A stretch of DNA of 48,178 nt, from contig CALUNB010000015.1 of the NCBI GenBank assembly GCA_944321885.1, positions 1-48,178 on the forward strand, given 5' to 3'. Shown in pieces: positions 25,396-33,900 of the stretch. Below the pieces are notes generated by a model. It made no database searches. It was not told where the DNA came from and saw only the letters and a program-made list of their open reading frames with translations. Made by a program: the position numbers and the translations under genes. Numbering within the stretch: the first letter of the stretch is position 1; the number at the start of each line of letters is the position of its first letter. This stretch comes from an uncultured Bacteroidales bacterium. GTDB taxonomy: Bacteria; Bacteroidota; Bacteroidia; Bacteroidales; P3.

Positions 25396-26937
25396 ATGTT
25401 ATACCCGATTGGAGTTCAAAACTTTGAGAGCATCCGCCAAGGCGGTTACGTCTATGTGGACAAGACAGCTTTGGTCCACCGCTTGGTCACGACAGGCAAA
25501 TACTATTTTTTGAGCCGTCCCCGCCGCTTCGGCAAGAGCCTCTTGGTTTCGACCTTGGAAGCCTATTTCCAAGGGAAGAAAGAGCTTTTTACGGGGCTCG
25601 CTTTGGAGAAATTGGAAAAGGTGTGGAATTCTTATCCGATTCTACATCTGGATTTAAGCGGCAAGGAATACAATACCATGGATGACCTCGATGTCCGTTT
25701 GGACCGACATCTGAGCCAATGGGAGAACTCTTTTGGATTCGAGAAACGTTACCCGATGGCTGACGCCCGTTTTTCCGATATCATCGATGCGGCTTATGAA
25801 AAGACAGGCAAACCGGTCGTAATCCTGATCGACGAGTACGACAAGCCATTGTTGGACACGGCGGGCAACGAACCGCTGCGGGAAGCCTTCCGCAGCCGTT
25901 TGCAAGGCTTTTACAGTGTGATGAAGAGCCAGGACGGCAAGCTCCGCTTCGGCTTCCTGACCGGTGTCACCAAACTGGGCAAACTCAGCATCTTCAGCGG
26001 GCTCAACAACCTCAACGACATCTCGATGGATTACCGCTACGCGGATATCTGCGGCATTTCCGAGAGCGATTTGCATGCGTATTTTGACGGAAGCGTGCAG
26101 GAGATGGCCGATGCCAACCGGATGAGCAAGGAAGAATGTTATGCCAGGCTCAAGGACTATTACGACGGCTATCATTTCTGCGAGGAATCCGAAGACATCT
26201 ACAATCCCTTCAGCCTGCTCAGCGCCCTCAACGGGCAAAGGTTCCGCGACTACTGGTACGAGACCGGTACGCCCACTTTCGTGGTCAAGTCCCTGCGGCA
26301 GGGCAAGTTCAACCTGGAAAACCTGACCTTGGACCGGGTTCCCTACTCCGCCTTGGGTGGAGTGAATGCCGATGATTCCGACCCGGTCCCGGTACTCTAT
26401 CAGAGCGGTTACCTGACCATTAAAAGCTATGACGAACGTTGGCAGAGTTACAACTTGAAATATCCCAACAAAGAGGTGGAGCGCGGCTTCATGGAGTGCT
26501 TGGCCAAGACCTACGTCCCTTCAGCTTCTTACAATAGTCCTTTCTCCGTACAAAAGTTCGTGGAGGATTTCGAAAAAGGCGATGCCGAGGGCTTGATGAA
26601 ACGTTTCGAGGCCTTCTTTGCCGATGCCGGTTACGAAATTGTCGGGGACGCGGAGCTGTACTTCCAGAACACCATGTACGTCATGTGTAAACTCATGGGG
26701 CAGTACGTGGAGGTGGAACGCCATACCAGCAACGGCCGCATGGACATCCTGGTCCAGACCGAAAAATACATCTACGTGATGGAGTTGAAGATGGACGCCA
26801 GCGCGAACGAAGCCTTGCAACAGATTGAAGACAAGGACTACGCCAAACCTTTCGCCGCCGACCCTCGGAAACTCTTCAAAATCGGAGTCGATTTTTCCAG
26901 TAAGACCCGACGGATTGAGGAATGGAAGATTGCATGA
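25396..26937 (+). CDS. AAA-ATPase-like / PD-(D/E)XK nuclease family protein, paralogue 1
   Basis: A 513-residue protein of the AAA-ATPase_like plus PDDEXK_9 architecture that is multi-copy in many Bacteroidales. The Walker A variant is RPRRFGKSLL (GKS at 46-48) and Walker B is VVILIDEYDKPLLD (about 140-152), followed by FLTGVTKLGKLSIFSGLNNL. The C-terminal nuclease-like core has Asp near 450 (GRMDILVQ), then Glu463 and Lys465 in MELKMDA. The ATG at 25396 gives the family-typical MLYPIGVQNFESIR. Biological role unknown; links to mobile or defence functions are only speculation. A near-twin follows 124 bp downstream. Confidence 0.9.
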   Translation: MLYPIGVQNFESIRQGGYVYVDKTALVHRLVTTGKYYFLSRPRRFGKSLLVSTLEAYFQGKKELFTGLALEKLEKVWNSYPILHLDLSGKEYNTMDDLDVRLDRHLSQWENSFGFEKRYPMADARFSDIIDAAYEKTGKPVVILIDEYDKPLLDTAGNEPLREAFRSRLQGFYSVMKSQDGKLRFGFLTGVTKLGKLSIFSGLNNLNDISMDYRYADICGISESDLHAYFDGSVQEMADANRMSKEECYARLKDYYDGYHFCEESEDIYNPFSLLSALNGQRFRDYWYETGTPTFVVKSLRQGKFNLENLTLDRVPYSALGGVNADDSDPVPVLYQSGYLTIKSYDERWQSYNLKYPNKEVERGFMECLAKTYVPSASYNSPFSVQKFVEDFEKGDAEGLMKRFEAFFADAGYEIVGDAELYFQNTMYVMCKLMGQYVEVERHTSNGRMDILVQTEKYIYVMELKMDASANEALQQIEDKDYAKPFAADPRKLFKIGVDFSSKTRRIEEWKIA

Positions 26938-27061
26938 AAGGCTTCCGCCCCCTTATTCCGAGCCTCCAAAAAACGTAGAAACAGTTTAAAAGTAAAAACA
27001 ATCCTTGACAAGGTGGTTTTGCAAACGAATGAACCCTTGCAGTAACACAAAAAAAGAAGCC

Positions 27062-28603
27062 ATGTTATACCCGATTGGAGTTCAAAATTTTGAGAGCATC
27101 CGCCAAGGTGGTTACGTTTATGTGGACAAGACGGCCTTGGTTCACCGCTTGGTCACGACAGGCAAATACTATTTCCTGAGTCGCCCGCGCCGTTTCGGTA
27201 AGAGCCTTTTGGTTTCGACCTTGGAAGCCTATTTCCAAGGGAAGAAAGAGCTTTTTACGGGGCTCGCTTTGGAGAAATGGGAAAAGGTGTGGAATTCTTA
27301 TCCGATTCTACATCTGGATTTAAGCGGCAAGGAATACAATACCATGGATGACCTCGATGTCCGTTTGGACCGACATCTGAGCCAATGGGAGAACTCTTTT
27401 GGATTCGAGAAACGTTACCCGATGGCTGACGCCCGTTTTTCCGATATCATCGATGCGGCTTATGAAAAGACAGGCAAACCGGTCGTAATCCTGATTGACG
27501 AGTACGACAATCCGTTGTTGGACACGGCGGGCAACGAACCGCTGCGGGAAGCCTTCCGTAGCCGCCTGCAAGGCTTTTACAGCGTGATGAAGAGCCAGGA
27601 CGGCAAGCTCCGTTTCGGTTTCCTGACCGGGGTCACCAAATTAGGAAAGCTCAGTATTTTCAGCGGGCTCAACAACCTCAAGGACATCTCGATGGACCAC
27701 CGTTATACGGACATCTGCGGCATTTCCGAAACCGACCTCCATGCCTATTTCGATGACAGCGTGCAGGAGATGGCGTCCACCAACGGGATGAGCAAGGAGG
27801 AATGCTACGCCCAACTCAAGGATTATTACGACGGCTACCATTTTTCGGCCAAATGTCCGGATATCTACAATCCTTTCAGTTTGTTGAGTGCGCTTGACCA
27901 ACAGGAATTCAAGGATTACTGGTACGAGACCGGCACGCCCACTTTCGTAGTCAAGTCCCTGCGGCAGGGCAAATTCAACTTGGAAGATTTGACTTTGGAA
28001 GGAGTTCCCGCCTCCGCCCTCGGTGGGGTGAATGCCGACGATTCCGACCCTATCCCAGTCCTTTATCAGAGCGGTTATCTGACTATCCGCTCCTATGACG
28101 AAAGACGGCAACGGTATTCGTTGAAGTATCCCAACCAAGAAGTGGAACGCGGTTTCATGGAATGTTTGGCCAAGACCTACATCCCCACGGCCTCCTACTA
28201 CAGTCCTTTCGATGTACAAAAGTTCGTGGATGATTTCGAGAACGGCGATGCCGAGGGGCTGATGCGACGCTTCGAGGCCTTCTTTGCCGATGCCAATTAC
28301 GAAATCGTGGGCGGGGTCGAACTCTATTTCCAGAACACGATGTACGTCATGTGCAAGTTGATGGGGCAATTCGTGCAGGTGGAACGCCATACCAGCAACG
28401 GTCGCATGGACATCTTGGTCCAGACCGAAAAATACATCTACGTGATGGAGTTGAAGATGGACGCCAGCGCGGACGAGGCTTTGCAACAGATTGAAGACAA
28501 GGACTACGCCAAACCTTTCGCCGCCGACCCTCGGAAACTTTTCCGGATTGGAGTCAATTTCTCTTCCACCACGCGCCGTATCGAGGAGTGGAAAATCCAA
28601 TAA
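27062..28603 (+). CDS. AAA-ATPase-like / PD-(D/E)XK nuclease family protein, paralogue 2
   Basis: Tandem duplicate of the preceding gene, also 513 residues, with the same Walker A (RPRRFGKSLL) and nuclease core (GRMDI, MELKMD). Its Walker B region reads DEYDNPLL where paralogue 1 has DEYDKPLL. I start it at 27062 (MLYPIGVQNFESIR) by alignment with paralogue 1. Identity is mosaic: a 287-bp block (27209-27495) is almost unchanged from paralogue 1, while flanks carry many silent changes and the middle (around 27760-27900) is most diverged. Function unknown. Confidence 0.9.
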   Translation: MLYPIGVQNFESIRQGGYVYVDKTALVHRLVTTGKYYFLSRPRRFGKSLLVSTLEAYFQGKKELFTGLALEKWEKVWNSYPILHLDLSGKEYNTMDDLDVRLDRHLSQWENSFGFEKRYPMADARFSDIIDAAYEKTGKPVVILIDEYDNPLLDTAGNEPLREAFRSRLQGFYSVMKSQDGKLRFGFLTGVTKLGKLSIFSGLNNLKDISMDHRYTDICGISETDLHAYFDDSVQEMASTNGMSKEECYAQLKDYYDGYHFSAKCPDIYNPFSLLSALDQQEFKDYWYETGTPTFVVKSLRQGKFNLEDLTLEGVPASALGGVNADDSDPIPVLYQSGYLTIRSYDERRQRYSLKYPNQEVERGFMECLAKTYIPTASYYSPFDVQKFVDDFENGDAEGLMRRFEAFFADANYEIVGGVELYFQNTMYVMCKLMGQFVQVERHTSNGRMDILVQTEKYIYVMELKMDASADEALQQIEDKDYAKPFAADPRKLFRIGVNFSSTTRRIEEWKIQ

Positions 28604-28651
28604 GACGCAGTCCCGCCTATAAAAGCTGCACCTCCTTTAAAATAAAAAACA

Positions 28652-28702
28652 TGCCGTGCGCGACAAAGCGAAAAGCTTCTCTGCACACGGCACTGTTTTT
28701 TT
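28652..28702 (+). terminator. Terminator after the tandem AAA/nuclease genes
   Basis: TGCCGTG pairs with CACGGCA, with an inner AAGC/GCTT stem; TGTTTTTTT follows on the plus strand. Confidence 0.6.
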
Positions 28703-28786
28703 GAATCCGCCGGATTGTTTTTGAACCCGCTTGGTGCGGATTGCCGAGTTCCGCACGGTTTCTACCTTATACCACCCCTTATAGTC

Positions 28787-29950
28787 CTACATCACCAAGA
28801 CCTTCCAGACCTGCTGGCCGGAGCGGACGATATAAAGGCCGTCGTTCCGGACCGGGATTTCCTTGCCGTGGCCTTGGTAAAGGAGCATGCCGGAAGGCGT
28901 GAAGACCGAGATTTCCCCCTCGATACCTTCGGTGTGGATGACATGTTCCTTGGCATAGACCTTGCCTTTCAGCTTGGCTTCCATGCTTTCGTTTGCCACA
29001 CCGGGCTCGCGGTCGGCCCTCAGGCTGAAACGGACCGATGGCAGGCTTTCGTCTTCCGTGCTGCCGCTGTAGCCGGTGGCATAGGCGTAGGTAACTTCCC
29101 GTTGGTTGAAAGTCAGGATATTGCCAAGCCGGGTGCCGCCTTCCCATCCCGAGGCCTTGGCCAGGTCGAAGCTGTTATTGGCATCGAGCGTGATGTCGAG
29201 CCGGTTATCCTCCGGGTACAAACTCCGGAGTTCGGGGTTGCCCGACAAATCCAGACTCGTCAGCTGGTTGTTGTGGCAGTTCAAACTCGCCAAAGCAGTG
29301 CAGCCGCTCACATCCAAACTCGTCAATTCGTTATCGGTGCAGAACAACACCTCCAAAGACGTGCAGCCGCCCACATCCAAACTCGTCAATTCGTTATCGG
29401 TGCAGAACAACATCCCCAGAGACGTGCAGCCGCCCACGTCCAAGCGCGTCAATTCGTTAATGGAGCACTCCAAGTACGTCAAGCTCGTCAAGCCGCCCAC
29501 GTCCAGACTCGTCAGCCGATTTTCGCGACAGACCAAATACTCCAGAGAGGTCAAGCCGCTCACGTCCAAACTCGTCAATTCATTCCTGCCGCAGTCCAAT
29601 GTATCCAAAGCATAAAAATACCGGATGCCCTCCAAACTTGTAAGATCTTCAGAATAATTGATAGACAGTACCGTCACATTACCACATTCCTCCACCGACA
29701 AAGAACTATTTTCATCATTGTCGTAACCATCTACAATATTCCGGAACACCGCATCGGGGAAATGTTCCTCGTCGATGGGTACCGGATACGTCAGGCCGGG
29801 AGTCTGCCCCTGGGTTCTCTCAAGACCGGCCCAAAAGAACAGCCCGGCAAACAGGCTTCCTTTCACAATAAAGTCTCTTCGTTTCCTCTGTCGTCCCTGT
29901 CTCTTTCCTTTCTTTTTTCCTGATTGTCTTTTCTTAAAAAAAACGGGCAT
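28787..29950 (-). CDS. Secreted leucine-rich-repeat protein with T9SS-like C terminus
   Basis: A 387-residue protein. A very basic N terminus (KKRQSGKKKGKRQ) precedes a hydrophobic signal segment (IVKGSLFAGLFFWAGL) and GQ cleavage region. Residues about 110-245 hold six or seven 21-residue leucine-rich repeats of the form LTSLDVSGLTSLEYLVCRENR; the corresponding DNA repeats every 63 bp. The C terminus (SVFTPSGMLLYQGHG, RNDGLYIVRSGQQVWKVLVM) resembles a T9SS type A sorting domain. It is probably a surface-attached binding protein. The ATG at 29950 is followed at once by a T8 run (codons 3-5), a possible slippage site. No other in-frame ATG precedes the hydrophobic segment. Confidence 0.8.
   Translation of the reverse strand: MPVFFKKRQSGKKKGKRQGRQRKRRDFIVKGSLFAGLFFWAGLERTQGQTPGLTYPVPIDEEHFPDAVFRNIVDGYDNDENSSLSVEECGNVTVLSINYSEDLTSLEGIRYFYALDTLDCGRNELTSLDVSGLTSLEYLVCRENRLTSLDVGGLTSLTYLECSINELTRLDVGGCTSLGMLFCTDNELTSLDVGGCTSLEVLFCTDNELTSLDVSGCTALASLNCHNNQLTSLDLSGNPELRSLYPEDNRLDITLDANNSFDLAKASGWEGGTRLGNILTFNQREVTYAYATGYSGSTEDESLPSVRFSLRADREPGVANESMEAKLKGKVYAKEHVIHTEGIEGEISVFTPSGMLLYQGHGKEIPVRNDGLYIVRSGQQVWKVLVM
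29240..29620 (-). repeat. 63-bp tandem repeats encoding the LRR array
   Basis: Successive 63-bp units inside the LRR gene. Two neighbouring units (about 29309-29371 and 29372-29434) are almost identical, for example both contain CTCGTCAATTCGTTATCGG. Confidence 0.75.
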
Positions 29951-30109
29951 CGAATTGCTTGTCGCTGCCTGTCAAGGCGTCTTCCTTGTATTCCATGTCT
30001 CGTCGTTTGATGAATTTGTCCTTGAACCGCTAGTGCCGACCGAACAACCTCACATCCAATCGTTTGCACCGTTTCCCCAATATCTCTTGTCAAGAGATTT
30101 GCGCTCCTT

Positions 30110-30460
30110 TCATATCCCGTTTATAATCATCCGGTTGGCCCTGTCCACCGCGCTCGTGTCGAGCGTGGTGAGGTAGATTTGCGTGACCCGCTCCGAGCTG
30201 TGGCCCAAGCCGTCGCCAATCACCGAAACCGGCACCTCCTTGGCCCGGGCCAGGCTCGCCCACGAATGCCACGCGCAATACATTGTCAAGGGTTCCTTCA
30301 AGCCTAACCGCGTTCCTATCTCTTTCAGGCTTCGGTTTACCGCATACTGCCGGTTCCGGTAGACCGAACGGATATAAAAATCATTGTTTGCAATTTTGAG
30401 ACCGCAAAAATCTCGAACCTTTCGATTAAGCCGATCGCCATACCAAGCTTGCTTGAGCAT
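30110..30460 (-). pseudogene. Tyrosine recombinase (integrase) C-terminal remnant
   Basis: Only the C-terminal 116 residues of a phage/conjugative-element type integrase remain. Recognisable are the end of the catalytic domain (YCAWHSWASLAR), LGHSSERVTQIYL with the nucleophile Tyr, and a short tail. The box II arginine that precedes HSWA in active enzymes is Trp here (CGG to TGG type change). The N-terminal arm-binding and core domains are missing. It lies 68 bp from MITE copy 2. It marks a lost integrated element. Confidence 0.75.
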
Positions 30461-30528
30461 GGCCGAGGCGGAGAACCGGGCGGAACGAGTTCATGAACAC
30501 CTTGAAAAATACTTGTGTCGTGGATAAA

Positions 30529-30723
30529 CCCAAATCGGTCATTAGACTCGCCGAGTGTGTTTCCTGTTTTTGAAGAGGGATGCTTTTGTGCATCTTGTTC
30601 GCTTCTGTCCGCATCTTGCTCCTCGCTACGCCTCGACGTAGCCCGCTACGCCTTCGGCTAGGCGAGAAGCATGCTGCATGACATAAGCGGACAATCTACC
30701 CAAAGTCTAATGACCGATTTGGG
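30529..30723 (-). mobile_element. MITE copy 2 (195 bp), diverged, inverted
   Basis: Same 19-bp terminal inverted repeats, CCCAAATCGGTCATTAGAC and its inverse, with target duplication ATAAA (30524-30528 and 30724-30728). In reverse complement its first ~110 bp, including the nested palindromes, closely match copies 1 and 3; the other ~85 bp differ in many positions. The 30461-30913 gap contains this element and otherwise nothing recognised. Confidence 0.9.
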
Positions 30724-30913
30724 ATAAAGGAACGTGAAAACGAACAAATACCAAAGCCATCTTGCCTTTACCTGCAAGCACAATAGCAAAAACGAAGACC
30801 GGAAAAGGATCCCGGCCTCCCCAAAAAACTCCGTACACTTTTCAAGAATCAAGGTCGATGCCAAGAAACTGGCAGTCGAACAGGATACAAGACATCATAG
30901 GAAAAGTAATCGA

Positions 30914-33900
30914 TTACCGCCCCTTCTGCTGCTGCTGCCGCTTCATCTGGCGTATCTCGCGGTTCTTCCGGCGCTCGGCCTTACGTTCCTCCTTGGTCCG
31001 GCGCGGGGTCGTCCCGTGCAGGAACTCCTGCCAATTGTCGAAATTGCGGCGGAAAACAATCCCCACGCCCTGCGTATACGAGTTGGCAGGCTTGGTCAAA
31101 TCCTGGTCGTTGGAATGGTTGAAGCCCCGCAAGCGCAACTCCTCGGTGAACTTCCATTCCACATCCACGTCGCCCACCACCGTGTTGGCCCCCGCGTTGG
31201 CCCCTTGGCGGTCGGAAACTCCCAAGTTCCCGTTAATGACCAAGCGGTCGTCGAACAATTGGCCCGACATCGTGACCTCGAACTCGGAATTGGTATTGAC
31301 ATCGCCCGGCCGGTAATTCAAACCCAGATTGAAATCGGAAGTGAAATTGGATAAAAAGTTATTGAACTGGCTGAAAATGAAATCCGAAGAAGAGGTCAAA
31401 GCCGCGTTCCCCGCCGAAGCCGAAGAAGAACCTTCCACGGCCATGAAACTATTGAACATCAGAAGGGAAAACGTCTGGCGCAGCATTTCGTCCTCGTCGT
31501 CCTTCTTGATGACCGAGAAAAAGCGGTCGCGGGTATCCTCGTCGGTATTGATCAAATCAATGTCGAAACCAATGTCCGGGTTCATCAAATTCCCTGTCAA
31601 GACAATGATACTCTTGACATTGGCATTCTGTTTAAGCTGGCTTTCCTCCTCGGCGCTCACCCCCAAGGAAGCCAGAACCGGATACAAGCTCGCCTTGGTC
31701 TGGTACCCCGCCCGGATATTCACACGGGCATCGGCCATCGGACCAATCCAGGAAATGGTCCCCCCTTCTTCCAAATCAAATTTCCGGTTAATCAGGTTCA
31801 CCATCGAAAAATCGAAAGTACCGCCCGCTATCGTGTAGGTACCGAAAAGCTGGGGATTCCCGCCCGGCATGTAAAGCCGCAGGACCCCGTCCCCGGTGGC
31901 TTGCAAATTGCCCGACATGGAGGTATTGTGGATGCCCACCTTGACCGCCAGACCGGGTGTGACGACAAGGTTCAAATCCAACGTCAGCTTGCCGTTCGGC
32001 TTATAACGGGCCTTGTTGCGCACATAAAAGCTTTCCAAGGGAATTTCTCCCGGCAAGGCATCGGGCTTCTTTTCCAGGAAAGTGATAAAGTTGGAACCTG
32101 TGTTCCCGCCCGCCGAAGAAAAATCGAAAGTGATGTCCGAATTGTCATCCACGCGGGCGTTCAGAAGCAAACTTATATCCGAAACCGGACCTTCGATACC
32201 CAAGGATCCCGTTGCAAAAACCGTCCCCCAAAACGGCATGTCGAGCGAACGCCCGGTATTCAAGGCCAACAAATTATTGAAATTCAAATCCAAATCAAGA
32301 CGGATATCCTTGAAGTTCCGGTAAGCGATTTTCCCACCCAATTCGCCCCGGGTCTGGAAGAGGGGGTCGATGAAATTTCCCGAAAGGAACTCTATCCCTT
32401 CCGGGTTCAAACGGAAATCCAAATTGTTGAACACGTACCGGGTCTCCAAGACCGGAATCGTGGCCGCCAAGGAATCCGAACGGAATCGGGCATCGAAACG
32501 GAAATCGGGCAGACTCCCGCCAACCTGGAACTCCCCGTCCACATGCCCTTGCAAATCCTTGGCCACCGAACCCAAGATCCGGTTCATGAAAGCCACCGGC
32601 AAATGGGACGCAAATCCCTCGAATTCAAGCTTCTTTCCTTTCTTGGGATAGAAAGCCCCTTCCAAGGAGAAGGAGGTCCGGGGCGAAGCCAAACGGGAAA
32701 CCGAATCCGGGCTAGGATTTTCCTTTATCTGCAAACGGGCCCGGACCGCATCCTCCCGGCTGAAAGAAGCGGAAAGTTCCGCCCATCCGTAAGGGGTTCC
32801 GTTGATTTGCATGTCGCCCAAAACCAAATCGGATTTGAAAAGGAATTGCTTGTAAAAATCCTTGATTTCTGCATACCCGTTGATTTCCCCGCCCATGTCC
32901 ATGCCGGCCCGGCGCAGGAAATAGTCGAAATAAGAAATGTCGAACGCCGAGAAATCCAACCGGAGGGAGGACATCGGGTCACGGGACAAATCCCCGTTGA
33001 TCCAGATACCGTCCGAGGAGTTTTCCGCGTACATCCCGAAGTTTTCAAAATGCAAGGAATCCTTGGCTATCAAGACATACCCCCCGGGGAAGTTCCGCCA
33101 AGCGTCCCGTCCCGTCCCGACCATGCAATCCGACAATCCCACACGGATCCTGTCTTGAGGCAGGAAATTGATTTTCCCTTCCAAGGAGGCCGTCTTGGAT
33201 TTGGAACCGGAAACCGGAACGGAAGAAACGGAAGAGGAAGGCCCTGGCTGACCCTCGCCTCCCCAAGCAATCCGGTAATCCACCTCGTCCTTCTGTGTCC
33301 CGCCGACCCGGATTCCAAAATCGTCCAAGCGGATGCTGTCGTCCAAATAGAGGCTTCCCGTATATTCCTGGGCAAAAAAACCGCTGCTGTCCGACCGGGC
33401 ATGCAGGCCGTTCCGCATCAAAGCCACGCTCCCGCTCTGTATATAAGGCAAATCCACATCCAAAGCCAGCTGGCACAAACGGGAATTGTAGGCGAGCTCC
33501 GCTTCCATGCCCAAAGGAAGGCTCCAAGCCGGGAAAAAGACTGCCAGCAGGGAGTCCGGATTCGACAAGCGGAGGCTCAACTCGAATTCAGGATACAAGG
33601 AAGTGGAATCCCGGACCGGCACCTTTTCCACCCTCTCCGGCAGGTAATAAGCCAAAAAACGCTCCAATTCCTTGCCGGTGGCGCTTATGTTCCAAATACC
33701 CCGGGCATCCAAATCCAACAAATCCGAACGCACCCGGACTTGTTTTCCCACCGAACCGGCATGGGCCACACTGACGGAAAGACTGTCCAAAGAATAAACC
33801 GCACCCAAACGCTGGATTTTGGTGTCCTGCAGCAAGACATCCCCATAAATGGCAAACGCCTCGTTCCCCCTGTGGTCCACGCTCACGCGAGTCCGGGCCG

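Noticed and set aside
25396..28603. Insertion-sequence transposase pair
   Set aside because: The proteins have an ATPase Walker motif plus a PD-(D/E)XK core of a known multi-copy family, no transposase motif, and no inverted ends or target duplications were seen around them.
29240..29620. CRISPR-like array
   Set aside because: The 63-bp periodicity lies inside an open reading frame and translates to regular 21-residue leucine-rich repeats; no spacers or cas genes.
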